Origin: Cryptomeria japonica
Taxonomy: Eukaryota; Streptophyta; Pinopsida; Cupressales; Cupressaceae
Length of the DNA: 64,000 bases
Direction of reading: 5' to 3'
Assembly: GCF_030272615.1 (NCBI RefSeq)
Contig: NC_081405.1
Coordinates: forward strand, 650,704,920 to 650,768,919
The first letter of the stretch is position 1. The number at the start of each line of letters is the position of its first letter. Made by a program: the position numbers and the translations under genes. Below, in pieces: positions 1-10,707 of this stretch. Under the pieces are notes generated by a model, which saw only the letters and a program-made list of their open reading frames with translations, was not told where the DNA came from and did not search any database.

Positions 1-1213
1 TTAATAGAAAATACTAATCATAACATGAAAAAGCATCACACATGACACACTGATTTTTCACATGGAAACCCAACTAGGAAAAACCATGGTGGGGAAGAAT
101 ACCCACAAGTTGTTCTTTGAACTCTTCTAAAGTCCACTAGGTTAGGAGCCTAATCTGGTTAAGGACTTTACAATAGGTTCTGCTAGGAACCGATCCTGCT
201 AGGGATCACCCAGTTAAGGGATGGCTAAATACCCGGTTAAAGGTTAGAACCCTGCTAAAGGTTACATCGCAAGAGGATTTGAAGAACTCAATGAATTTGA
301 GTCACCCTATTAAAGGATTTACAGAAAGCCTGTTAAAGCTACCCGGTTAAGGGATTTTCCAATTATTGAAATGGTTAGAAGTCAACAGGTAAAACATTGA
401 TCTGGTAACAACACTCAATGCCAAGGCAGATCCACTTTAGTTTCTTTGCTTTTGCAATCACACTCTATAGGTATCAACACACTTCTCTAGTCTGGAAAGA
501 ATCAAGTATCTCTTCACTTGGATACACACATAACATTTGCCAACAACTTGACAATGCAAATCATCATCGACCTTATAGACAACAGATAGGTCGGTGGCAT
601 AAACCCTAAACCCTAAACATTTAGGTTATCAATATAGTCGGTTCAATCCTGATCGTTCAAACACATTGAATTGAATAAAATAGTCTTGAACAAATCTCAA
701 GACGTTCTCCATCGTTCATTCTTTGCCACTTTAGGAAGTTGATAACCCATCATGCGCTCTCCACCGTTTACTGAGACTTCGCACATTTCCGAGGTAGATA
801 GAATCAATCTTCTTCATGCAATATCCTCAAGGAAATCCTTCATGCGTACAAGGCTGATGTGGCAACATGATCTGATCTTCATTGCAATGCTAACTCATCA
901 CAGAATGTCATCGGTCAAATCACACAGACATAGAATGCATCAACTAGAAACCCTGAAGTTGAGACTACCAACCGGTAGTCATACCAAATGAAACCCCGAT
1001 ACAAAACTTTCCATATACCGATTCATATTCCAACATACCAGTTCACTTGAACAAACATACTACTTCACTTTTTCACATATACCGGTTCACATCATCATAC
1101 CGGTTCTCTTGCCAGTTTGCTTACTTCAATATACTGGTTCATACTTCAGCATATTGACATCAATGACAACATACAATATCATCATGTCATCATACTCTGC
1201 ACATATGCCAACA
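1..1213 (-). repeat. copia-1 3' LTR, partial
   Basis: Position 1 corresponds to about 5881 in the right LTR, so roughly 300 bases of this LTR lie outside the window. It ends in ATGCCAACA, the reverse complement of a TGTTGG LTR start. It contains a telomere-like CCCTAAA run at 601-617 and several ACCGGTT motifs near its U3 end (1081-1106). Confidence 0.92.
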
Positions 1214-1225
1214 ATCTCCCCCTTT
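1214..1225 (-). other. polypurine tract of copia-1
   Basis: On the minus strand this reads AAAGGGGGAGAT directly before the TGTTGG start of the 3' LTR, the expected plus-strand primer site. A second near-identical tract lies about 60 bases further into the element (around 1270-1281). Confidence 0.85.
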
Positions 1226-1415
1226 GGCATTAATGGCAATATACAAAGATATATCTCTGCTTCACATCTTCTCCCCCTTTGACAACAATGCCAAAGTGGA
1301 GGCATAGACAACTATGTTCCTCTATGTTGCTCTCCCTGAGGAGTAGCATCTTTCAACACACCAATCCTGAAAAGATTTGACAATGCAATACCTGACCGAT
1401 GTGGAGCACAGACCT

Positions 1416-1859
1416 TTAGTTCACCTCTTGAAGGGGCAGCACCCCTAATTCACCTCTTAAATAGGTAAATGTAGCCTTCAGTAGAGGCTTGGTGAATATA
1501 TCTACTAACTGCTCCTTACTGGAAACATGTTCCAATACAACTTCTTTGTTTTGAACCTTCTCCCTCAAGAAATGATACTTGAGCTCAAAGTGCTTGGTTC
1601 TAGCATGCAATACTAGATTCTTGGAAATATTAATTGTACTTGTGTTATCACAAAATATGCTCACTGGTTCAGATACAAAGACTTTGAAACCACTTAGTAC
1701 ATGCTTCATCTGAATTGTCTGAGTGCAATTCATAAATGCTGCTACATATTCTATTTCTGCTATAGACTGAGAGATACAACTTTGCTTCTTACTCATCCAT
1801 GAGACTAGTCTACCACCAAGAAAGAATGCACCCCCAGTTGTGCTCTTTCGATCATCCAC
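1416..1859 (-). pseudogene. copia-1 RNase H domain and polyprotein C-terminus
   Basis: About 147 codons of copia RNase H. It starts with DDRKSTTGGAFFLGG, then SWMSKKQ, then a degraded form of the usual STAEAEY block (here SIAEIEY), CDNTSTINIS, ADIFTKPL-like (VDIFTKPL) and the end LPLQEVN. RNase H removes RNA from the RNA:DNA hybrid during reverse transcription. An in-frame TAG at 1869-1871 separates it from RT; copia-2 has a TGG Trp codon there. Confidence 0.92.
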
Positions 1860-1868
1860 ATTACCAGC

Positions 1869-2855
1869 CTAGTCAGCATCTATAAACACTTTGAGGTTGA
1901 AATCATTACTATATGGATACCACAATCCATAGTCTACAGTTCCCTTCAGATATCTAAGAATCCGCTTGACTGCTACCAAGTGGGATTCTCTTGGACTTTT
2001 CTGGAAATGTGCAGTAATGCCCACTGCATGTACAATGTCTAGTCTGTTGTGTACTGCATAGTGAAACTTACCAATCATTGATCGGTATTCCTTCTCATTC
2101 ACCAATACTGAGTCATCTTCTTTTGACAATTTACAACCAGTCACCATTGGTGTACCAACCGGTTTGTTGTCTTCCATGCCAAAGGTCTTCAACACCTGTT
2201 TGACATACTTGGATTGAGTGATAAAGATACCATATTTTATTTGTTGAATCTGTAGTCCAATGAAGAACTTAATCTCTCCGATAAGTGACATCTCAAATTC
2301 CTTCTTCATCTCATCTGCAAAATCATGACTCATCTTGTCATCTCCACCAAAAATTATGTCATCAACAAATACTTCACAGATCGGAATCTGATCTCTTTCT
2401 GACTTCAGATAGATATTTCTATCTTCACTTGTTCTTTTAAATCCAATCTTCACAAGATGGGAGTGTAAACATTCATACCATGCTCTAGGTGTTTGCTTTA
2501 ATCCATATAAGGCTTTATGTAGCCTACACACCATATCACTTTCTTCTGATAGGGAAAACCCATTTGGTTGCTCTATATACACTTCTTCTTCAAGTATTCC
2601 ATTTAGGAATGCAAATTTTACATCCATCTCATACACTTTGAATCCCTTGAAGCCTGCATATGTAAGAAGCATTCAAACTCCTTCCAATCTAGCTATTGGA
2701 GCAAAGGTTTCTCCATAGTCTTCTCCTTCTTCTTGAGCATATCCCTTACACACCAGTCTGGCTTCGTTTCTTACCACTGTGCCATCTTCATTCAGCTTGT
2801 TTCTGAAAACCCATTTGGTGCCAATAACATTTTTATGCTCAAGTTTGAGTAACAA
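1869..2855 (-). pseudogene. copia-1 reverse transcriptase
   Basis: RVT_2-type copia RT. Visible motifs are [64 protein letters not shown] and the active-site block FVDDIIFGG (copia YVDD with Y to F). It ends with the KYVKQVLKTFGM and RYLKGTVDYG blocks. A TGA at 2673-2675 interrupts it after ARLEGV where copia-2 has an Arg codon, consistent with CGA to TGA. It is in the same frame as the upstream integrase. Confidence 0.93.
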
Positions 2856-2879
2856 AGACCATGTACCATTCTTTTCTAT

Positions 2880-4121
2880 CTAGTCAAGTTCCTCTTTGAT
2901 AGCCTTGATCCAGTCTTCATCTTTATGTGCCTCTTTCAATGTTTTAGGCTCAAATTCAGAGATCATGCAAGAATTTTCTCTGACCTTTCTTCTTGTAAGA
3001 ATTCCTACATCCTTATCTCCTATGATCTGCTTTGGATCATGATTCATCTTTACATACCTAGGAATGATCTTAATAGATTCCTCTTGCTTTTCCTCTTCAT
3101 CCTCATCTTCATCAGCATCAGCATCTACCGATGTAGGAGCACTGTTACTGGTACTAGGCTGTTTTGCAACCGGTTCTCAACAAGTTACAATCGGTTCATT
3201 GACCACTTGCTCACTGTCGGTTTCCTCAGGTTTCTCAGAGGTTTCATCAACTCTAACATTGATACTTTTGACAATTCTCTGAGTCCTATTGTTAAAACAC
3301 TTGAGAGCTTTGCTCTTGGTGGAATATCCTAGGAATATTCCCTCATCACATTTTGCATCAAACTTGCTCTGGTGTTCACTCCTCTTGATATAACACTTGC
3401 TACCAAACACTCTAAAGTAGCTTACTACAGAAGTCTTACAGGTCCAATACTCATAAGGTGCTTTATCCTTACCTTTCTTGATGAGTACCCGGTTCATAGT
3501 GTAGACTGCAGTGCTCACCGCTTCTCTCCAAAAGGTGTGAGCAACCTTCCCTTGAATCAACATTGTTCTAGCTTCTTCAACTATAGTCTGGTTGTTCCTT
3601 TCTACTAGGCCATTCTGCTATGGAGTCTGCGGGATAGATAGTTGTCTCTTGATGCCATTTCCTTCATAGTACTTATTAAACTCACTAGAAGTGAACTCAC
3701 CTCCTTGGTCAGTTCTAAGCCATTTGATTCTCTTACCACTTTCTTTTTCAACCAGTGCTCTAAAGGCTTTGAACTTTCCAAAAGCTTCAGACTTGTCTTT
3801 CAAGAATGTGACCCACATCATTCTTGAGCAATCATCAGTAAGAATCATAAAGCACATATCTCCTTGAACACTCCTAGTTTTCATAGGACCACACAAATCA
3901 GTATGCACAAGATCAAGTAAATTTTCTGTTGTGAAAGATTTACCTTTGAAGGTTAAGGAAGACATTTTCCCCAGTTGACATTCTCTGCACAGAGGATCCT
4001 CCAGTTTGTTCAGCACAGTCAATACTCTAACTGCCTTGATCTTACTGGCCTTCACAATGTTATCAAAATTTACATGGCAGAATCTCCTATGCCATATCCA
4101 AGTGTCATCATACTTAGCCAT
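2880..4121 (-). pseudogene. copia-1 integrase (GAG-pre-integrase zinc finger, rve core, C-terminal part)
   Basis: Integrase inserts the cDNA copy into the host genome. The H-H-C-C zinc finger is visible (WHRRFCHVNF ... CRECQLGKM), then the core with DLVHTDLCGPM, the second Asp in LRTDQGGEF and the Glu region NGLAERN. Stops at 3618-3620 (TAG) just before QNGLAERN, at 3177-3179 (TGA) and 2880-2882 (TAG) all lie in the same frame. At each, copia-2 has a Gln or Trp codon. The acidic linker towards RT is recognisable between the last two stops. Confidence 0.92.
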
Positions 4122-4169
4122 TAGACATTGGCTGATATTTGCATTTAACTGAAATAGGTTACCTTTGGT

Positions 4170-4520
4170 CTACATACTGGTGGCTATCAGTTCACCACTC
4201 TTTCCTTTTATTTTGCACACTCCATCTTTGAATTCCAGAGTGAGTCCATTATCATTCAGCTGAGCAATACTCAGAAGGTTATGCCTGAGACCTTCTACCC
4301 AATACACATTATCAGCACTGCTTTTTCCATTTAGAGAGATGGACCCTTTTCCTTTTACCATACAAGGTGCATCATTACCAAATCGGACTACACCTCCATC
4401 ATACTCTTCTAAAGACAAAAACTTTCTCCGGTCACTAGTCATGTGGTGAGAACAACCACTGTCAATAATCCATTCATTAGAATTATCAAAGCGAGAGAAA
4501 AAAGCCTTCTTGTCTGACAC
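4170..4520 (-). pseudogene. copia-1 aspartic protease
   Basis: A retropepsin-like copia protease that would cut the polyprotein. The catalytic block reads EWIIDSGCSHHMT (DSG intact), followed by the flap-like region and LRHNLLSIAQL. It begins after a TAA at 4569-4571, where copia-2 has a Ser codon (TCA), and ends at a TAG at 4170-4172 where copia-2 has CAG. Confidence 0.92.
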
Positions 4521-4568
4521 ATTTTCCTTGACAGCTACAAATACTATGTCTTCACTTTCTTCATCTTC

Positions 4569-5507
4569 TTATTCATCATCAGTGACACCTTCATCAACTG
4601 CAACAAGATTGTTTCTCCTATTTCCTCCTTTGAACTTTTTGAACCTCTCCAGTTTGTCCTTATTATCACCATTAGGATAGTTAACAGTAATGTGTCCAAT
4701 CCTATTGCAAGAAAAGCATTTTAAAGGGAGCTTACCTCTATATTTACCAGTTCCCTTAGGAAGTATCTTGGCCAGAAGAGCTTCAAATTCCATCAGGATC
4801 TCCTCATCATCCATATCTCTGCTTTGTCTAGGTTCACAACTGGTACTAACTTCTTTACCCTTTCTAGATAGTGCAACAGATGCTTTAAAGGCTGAATCAG
4901 TTTTCTTAACACTGCCATCATAATTGTTTAGCTCATAAGCAGTCAACTTAGCAATGATAGAATCAAGGGACATCTTTGTCTTGTTAATAAATCTTAACTC
5001 CTGAATAGCGGCAACCCTTATTGCATAGACCGGTAATAAGGTTCTCAAAACTTTGCTAACAATGGTGGAATCATCCATTGTACCTCCTGCACTCTTGATG
5101 TCTCCAACAACAATTTTAATCCTTATCACATATTGTTGAATGGTCTCTCCTTCAACCATCCACATATCTTCAAACTTTCCTCTAAGGATTTCTTCCTTAG
5201 CATGCTTCACATGCTCATCACCGCCATAGATAGACTCCAGAGTATCCCATACATCTTTGGGATTGTCTTTTTCTTGAACATCTATAAACTCAACATCAGA
5301 TAGATTGTTGATAAGAGCTTCCATTACTTGCCCATTCTCATAAGTTTCTCTTCTTTGATCATCGGTGAGAGTGCTGGTAGGGACAACATAAGTATTCTCA
5401 ACATAGCTCCAGTGTTGAGCACCCATGCTTTTAATGTATATCTTCATTTTGTCCTTCCATATCTTAAAGTTGTCTCTATTGAACTTAGGACCTTCCCTCT
5501 GCATCAT
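4569..5507 (-). pseudogene. copia-1 Gag
   Basis: A 312-codon open segment starting MMQREGPKFNRDNF. It has the copia Gag (UBN2-like) fold signature: FKIWKDKMKIYI, VWDTLESIYGG, FEDMWMVEGETIQQY and later ALLAKILPKGTGKY. The zinc knuckle reads CFSCNRIGHITVNY, so its fourth ligand Cys has become Tyr. Gag packages the element RNA in virus-like particles. The start Met is the first after the primer site, matching the copia-2 start. Confidence 0.93.
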
Positions 5508-5564
5508 TAGAATAGGATCTTTTCCTCAAGTAGTTAAGCTTACAACACAGAGGACCTAGAGGAC

Positions 5565-5576
5565 ACTCTGATACCA
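5565..5576 (-). other. primer binding site of copia-1 (tRNA-iMet type)
   Basis: The minus strand reads TGGTATCAGAGT two bases inside the 5' LTR, an 11 of 12 match to the common tRNA-iMet primer sequence. Confidence 0.88.
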
Positions 5577-5578
5577 AT

Positions 5579-7059
5579 TGATGAATAATGATGAACAGTA
5601 AGTACTCAACAGATACTGAGAGGGGGGGGTGAATCAGTATAGAAAAAAACTTCCTAAAACCACTTTGAGTGCAAAGATTGCACTAACTGGTAAATAGGAT
5701 CACCGATCTAAATTAGGGCACTACCGGTAAAACACAGTGAAACTGTGAAACACATAAACTGGTAACACTAAGATCTTCACAAAACCTAATAACTCACTTC
5801 CACTTCACCCATATGCTTAAACAAGTAATACACCATCGTAAATATAAAGACCACTGGATCAACATGCATTACCACTTAACATAAAATACTAATCATAACA
5901 TGAAAAAGCATCACACATGACACACTGATTTTTCACGTGGAAACCCAACTAGGAAAAACTACGATGGGGATGAATACCCACAAGTTGTTCTCTGAACTCT
6001 TCTAAAGTCCGCTCTGTTAGGAGCCTAATCCAGTTAAGGACTTTACAATAGGTTCTGCTAGGAACCGATCCTGCTATGGATCACCTAGTTAAGGGATGGC
6101 TAAATACCTAGTTAAAGGTTAGAACCCTACTAAAGGTTACCTCACAAGAGTATTTGAATAACTCAATGAATTTGAGTCACCCTATTAAAGGATTTACAGA
6201 AAGCCTGTTAAAGCTACCCGGTTAATGGATTTTCCAATTGCTGAAATGGTTATAAGTCAATAGGTAAAACACTGATTTGATAACAACACTCAATGCCAAG
6301 GCAGATCCACTTTAGTTCCTTTGCCTCTGCAATCACACTCTATAGGTATCAACACACTTCTCCGGTCTAGCACGAATCAAGTATCTCTTCACTTGGATAC
6401 ACACATAACATTTGCCAACAACTTGACAATGCAAATCATCATCGACCTTATAGACAATAGATAGGTCAGTGGCATAAACCCTAAACCCTAAACATTTAGG
6501 TCATCAATACAGTCGGTTCAATCCTGACTGTTCAAACACATTGCATTAAATAAAACAGTCTTGAACATATCTCAAGACATTCTCCATCATTCGTTCTTTG
6601 TCGCTTCAAGAAGTTGATAGCCCATCACACGCACTCCACTGTTTACTGAGACTTTGCACATTCCTGAGGTAGATAGAATCAATCTTCTTCATGCAAGATC
6701 CTCAAGGAAATCCTTCATGCACACAAGGCTAACATGGCAACATGATATGATCTTCATTGCAATGCTAACTCATCACAGAATGTCATTGGTCGAATCACAC
6801 AGACTTGGAATGCATCAACCGAAAACCCTGAAGCTAAGACTACCAATCAGTAGTCATACCAAATGAAACCCCGATACAAAACTTTCCATATACCGGTTCA
6901 CTTGAACAAACATACCGTTTCACTTTTTCACATATACTGGTTCACATCATCATACCGGTTCTCTGGCCAGTTTACTTACTTCAATATATTGGTTAATACT
7001 TCAGTATATTGACAACATACAATATCATCATGTCATCATACTCTGCACATATGCCAACA
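5579..7059 (-). repeat. copia-1 5' LTR (1481 bp)
   Basis: It runs TGATGAATAATG ... ATGCCAACA on the plus strand, giving TG...CA ends on the minus strand. It matches 1-1213 throughout, with scattered substitutions. It holds the (CCCTAAA)2 tract at 6476-6493, the CATGGAAACCCAACTAGGAAAAAC block around 5936, and ACCGGTTC motifs around 6891 and 6953 in U3. Confidence 0.93.
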
Positions 7060-7312
7060 GTGGCAATGAGAACATCATCATGATATCTAATCACATAAGG
7101 TCACAACGAATCATGAGAAAAATCAATATTATCAAAAGTCACGAAGCATACAATATCTATCAATGATCATCAATGAGCACATATAAAAGCCAAAATACAT
7201 CTATGCATCACATGAATCCAAGCAAGTCTATCATATCCATCACACAAAATAAATGTCTAATCGAGTCTATCAAAATGAAATAAGAGTATGCTCAAGTGTG
7301 GGCATTACAATC
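7060..7312. other. unassigned AT-rich sequence
   Basis: It lies between the copia-1 LTR end and the start of homology between the two T1 LTRs. No ORF or repeat is visible, and it does not match the sequence upstream of the corresponding block near 16060. Confidence 0.6.
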
Positions 7313-7571
7313 ATTTCAGTCTGGGTGCAAACCCTTTTTCCTTCTTTCCTAGAACCCTTCTCTTTCTCCCCTTTCCCTGTCAAACCATAGGTTAGTTTTA
7401 TCTAGTGTTGGGCTGGTCCAACACTCTATAGTCAAATTGAAGAGGATGTCGGCCTTCTCTGGAGATTCAACCTCACAACACTGCAAGGTCCCACACTTGA
7501 GAGGTTGATTCAATGTTTCACAAGGTTGGTGGTCAAGCCTGATCACCAGGGGTGCAAACTTTTGTGTTAAC
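7313..7571 (+). repeat. T1 5' LTR remnant
   Basis: About 259 bases match 16068-16324, from the TCTGGGTGCAAACCC block to CTTTTGTGTTAAC. Upstream similarity stops abruptly, so the U3 part, which contains a TATAAATA box at about 15954 in the 3' copy, is missing. This copy therefore has no promoter. Confidence 0.8.
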
Positions 7572-7577
7572 GGTTTT

Positions 7578-7595
7578 TGGCACACCCTATGGGAC
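7578..7595 (+). other. candidate primer binding site of T1
   Basis: TGGCACACCCTATGGGAC begins a few bases after the LTR. Its position and TGG start fit a primer site, and it resembles the TGGCG...GGGGA sites of Tat/Athila elements, but the priming tRNA is not identified. Confidence 0.5.
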
Positions 7596-7933
7596 ACAAT
7601 TTCAACATTCTTGCTGAGGATTCAGTGCTTTTTCTAAGCAATTCAGCCTTTGGAGGCAATCGATCAAGCACTTGGTGACTCTCTTAAGGAGCAATTCAGA
7701 CTCTCGGTGATACCAATTGCAAATTTATGCCAAGGAGACACACTAGATCATCATCTAGAGGTATTTTTCAATTTATCTAGCTTCCTTATTCAAATCATAG
7801 GAGTAGAAGAGGTAGGCTTTCTTTGTCACCAGTTAGGAGAACTCAAGCAAATACATCTACACCCCCTAGGTCTTAGTCTACCCCTCCTATTACAAGATTA
7901 ACATGGCCTAAAGGCCCTTCTATCCACATCAAC

Positions 7934-9100
7934 ATGCCCTTATTTTATATGGAAATCCCAAGAGCACATACCTTTGTCACCTTCAGTGGTGGCAGTCCCT
8001 TAGTCCTAGCCCAAAAGAATGGCATTCCACTAGCAGCCTTGAAGGCTATACCATTTTTCACTAGAGAGACATCTACCTCCCCGGAGGAGCATATACAAGA
8101 TATGGCAAGCATTTGCATGATATTAGATGTCATTGAGGACAATATTGTAGTGAGGCTTCTTGCTGCCTCATTCAAGGGAAAGGCCCTTCAATGGTACATA
8201 GGACTACCTCCTAACTCTATTCACAATTGGGATGAATTAGGGGAGAAATTATATAAGCATTTTGAGGACAAAAATGACCATTTGTCACTTATGGAGCAGC
8301 TAACTACAATCAAAAGAGCACCCCATGAGTTCATGGGTGATTTTAACTATAGATTCCAAAAGACATGGGATAGAATCACATCATTAGTAAAGCCTTCATG
8401 AAACCACACTTTCTTATATTTTCTCAGGACTTTGAGCAACGACATAGCTGCAATGATGCAATCTATGGGAGGAGATAATCTCCCATTAGCTTATGAAACT
8501 GCTATAAGGGCAGAAAATTGCTTAATATAGGTAGGAAATATGTCTCCTAGGCGTCCAATGCCCTTATTTCCAGAGGCTCCTACCCAACAACCTGTTTTAG
8601 CTCCTATTCCAGTGGTTTCCACAACACATTTTCTTACACCTACGCCCTCTTCCTTATCTTCTGAAATTAAGGAACTGTGGGCCTCTCTTGAGACATTGAT
8701 GTAGAAGATGATCAGTCCATTACAAAAACAACTTTAGGGACATGGAAATGAATTGGTCTCAATCAAGAGTCAGTTACCATAGGCTAACAACAAGCCTTAT
8801 TAGCCCCAAAACAAAAATTATCAACAACAAAGATCAATTTTTTAAGGGCAGAGCCAATGAAGCAATTCTAGGCCCTTGAACAGTTTGAATCCCACAACTG
8901 CAAGCACCTCAAAGGCTATAGTGCCAATTCAGAACAATCTTGCTCAGGAACAAGATTGGTGTGTTCCATGCAATCAACCCTATAATCAGGCCTCATGTTA
9001 GAATGGTGAGTTTTCTCAGGCCCTAGTAGCACAAGAGGAGCCAATAACATCAGGGCAGCAACAATTTGTTGACTATCTTAGTCATACACATGGAGATACA
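7934..9100 (+). pseudogene. T1 Gag (Retrotrans_gag domain and degraded zinc knuckle)
   Basis: The first 155 codons (7934-8401) are open and contain the Ty3 Gag core. Motifs are FTRETSTSPEEHIQDM, FKGKALQWYIGLPPNSI, a NWDELGEKLYKHF block and LTTIKRAPHEFMGDF. The same frame continues with several stops through a Pro/Gln-rich stretch to a zinc-knuckle-like CVPCNQPYNQASC near 8960-9000. There the expected His is Tyr, as from CAT to TAT. The frame then runs directly into the protease segment. Confidence 0.82.
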
Positions 9101-9106
9101 ACTTGT

Positions 9107-9955
9107 ATGAATTGGCAAGAGGCTAATTTTTGTGGAATGAATCAAACAGGTGGGGATAGTGTGGCCAACAACACAAGATCAAAAAGGAGGGCCATAGATC
9201 CTAGTGATAATTCTGCAACAGCAGCCCAGACTCCATCCATAGCTCAAGCTTCAAAACCTATCCTACAATATTCAATGCCAAAGTTATTTGGTAAGGCGAC
9301 TTCTCTAAAAAAAGAGCAAGACTTGACACAAAATGTCAAGGAGAGAGAGCCAACTAAGGCTCCTATAATATCAAAATCAGACCTTTTTGTTGCAAAAGTC
9401 CCTACTACGGTTGACATCCCTTTTAATATTGTTGAACAGATGAAGAGGGCCAGCCTCAATGTATCTTTGTGGGATGCTCTTGCTATCCCATATCAAACAG
9501 ACCTACTTCAGGAGGCCCTGAAGGGGATGGATTTTGCACAAGGTACCAGTCAACATTGCACTTCTTCAACTTCCGCAAGCTTGGTGCAACCTTTGGAGGT
9601 AGAGAGTTCAAAGAAAATCAGTAAGCCTCCCCCTTTTTATCTGTCATTAATCATAGGAGATAAACTTGTTAATAATTGCATGATAGATAGTGGGGCTAGT
9701 AGTTCAATTATGCCAAAGGGGATAGTTGACTACCTAGGTATCAAGTATGAACCTATAACAAGAGGGATGGTGCAACTTGAAGGCACATCAGTTCAGACTA
9801 TGGGAGTCATTAAATATTTAAATCTAACCTTGCATGTATGTTCGGGTTGTAGTGTGTTGCAAGACATCTCTGTGATTGACCTCCCTGCTTATTTTGCTAT
9901 TTGTCTGTCTAAGGATTTCACTACCAAGATAGGTGGCTACCTATCTTCTGACTAG
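9107..9955 (+). pseudogene. T1 aspartic protease segment
   Basis: A 282-codon open stretch in the Gag frame. The catalytic motif is MIDSGASSSIMPKGI at about codons 197-211, followed by a VQLEGTSVQTMGVI block, as in gag-asp proteases of plant Ty3 elements. The N-terminal half is low-complexity linker. The segment ends at TAG 9953-9955 in a context (GGYLSSD, stop, SHMLFRTRYG) where related elements carry Trp, so a TGG to TAG change is likely. Confidence 0.82.
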
Positions 9956-10057
9956 TCTCACATGTTGTTTAGGACAAGATATGGTACCAAAGTAGCTATT
10001 GGGGATGAACCTGTTGCCAATGATCATATATAACCCTATACCCCGAGTCCCATCAAC

Positions 10058-10300
10058 ATGAATTGTACTCTACATGAGGAGAAAGAAAATTTTTTACTAA
10101 GAGAGCTTGCAACTCAATTGGATGAGGTTCCTGATTGCCTACTTGATGCATGGGCAAATGCATTTCAATTTGATCTCATCTATGAGGTTAATAATACTGG
10201 CCTGGGCACACATTGTATACATGAGCAAGACACCCCCATTCCCAATATTTCAAAGGAAGACAATGATATGCAAGGGATATGGGCATGTTCTTTGATGGTT
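10058..10300 (+). pseudogene. T1 polyprotein linker between protease and extra RNase H
   Basis: It continues the Gag/protease frame: MNCTLHEEKENFLLRELATQ and onward to KEDNDMQGIW. The frame is then lost in a G run around 10275-10285, where the RNase H frame takes over one base out of phase. No fold is recognised. Confidence 0.6.
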
Positions 10301-10656
10301 CAAGGAACAAGAATGGTGCAGGGGTTGGTGTATTGTTGACCTCCCCCAAGGGGGAGAAATATTACTCTTCTTTCAAACTTCAATTTAGTTGCACTAACAA
10401 TGTAGCTGAGTATGAAGCCCTGATTTTGGGTCTCCAAATGACACAAAAGAGAGGGATCAAATCCTTAAAGGTGCATAGAGACAACGAGTTGGTTGTAAAT
10501 TATATTAGAGCTCAAAGAACCAACAAGAACAACCTTCTCAAGTCCTACAAGCATAGAGCATGGGACCTAATTGAGGGATTTGAAGCCTTCAATATTTTTA
10601 GTGTCCCTAGAAATCATAATAAACATGTTGATCGATTAGTAGCAATTGGTTCCTAA
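10279..10656 (+). pseudogene. T1 archaeal-type RNase H (aRNH) upstream of RT
   Basis: A 125-codon RNase HI fold of the type found as an extra domain in plant Tat elements. Motifs are MFFDGSRNKNGAG (first Asp), NNVAEYEALILGL (Glu), a HRDNELVVNYI block (Asp) and HVDRLVAIGS (last Asp region). It is in the same frame as the RT segment that begins 50 bases downstream, the two being separated by one TAA at 10654-10656. The usual Tat order places this domain after RT-RNase H, so its position here is unusual. Confidence 0.85.
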
Positions 10657-10707
10657 CATTACATTTCATCTCATGTTGCAACTAAGAAAGAACAACTGAT
10701 CAGACTT

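Larger units (their letters stand above)
1..7059 (-). mobile_element. copia-1, Ty1/copia LTR retrotransposon (3' LTR truncated by window edge)
   Basis: Two long direct repeats (1-1213 and 5579-7059) flank a single minus-strand reading frame carrying gag, aspartic protease, integrase, reverse transcriptase and RNase H in Ty1/copia order. A tRNA-Met primer site adjoins the right LTR and a polypurine tract adjoins the left LTR, fixing orientation as minus. The polyprotein stays in one frame from 5507 to 1416 but has seven in-frame stops, so this copy is dead. It belongs to the same family as copia-2 (24380-31843). The left end and its target duplication lie outside the window; the base run after the right LTR is GTGGC. 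Confidence 0.95.

Noticed and set aside
597-617. Interstitial telomere repeat
   Set aside because: Only two to two and a half units, present at the same place in all four LTRs of the family; it is part of the LTR.
2925-3608. Plus-strand ORFs rich in Phe, Ser and Leu opposite the copia genes (also 27164-28356)
   Set aside because: They are antisense shadows of integrase and RT codons.
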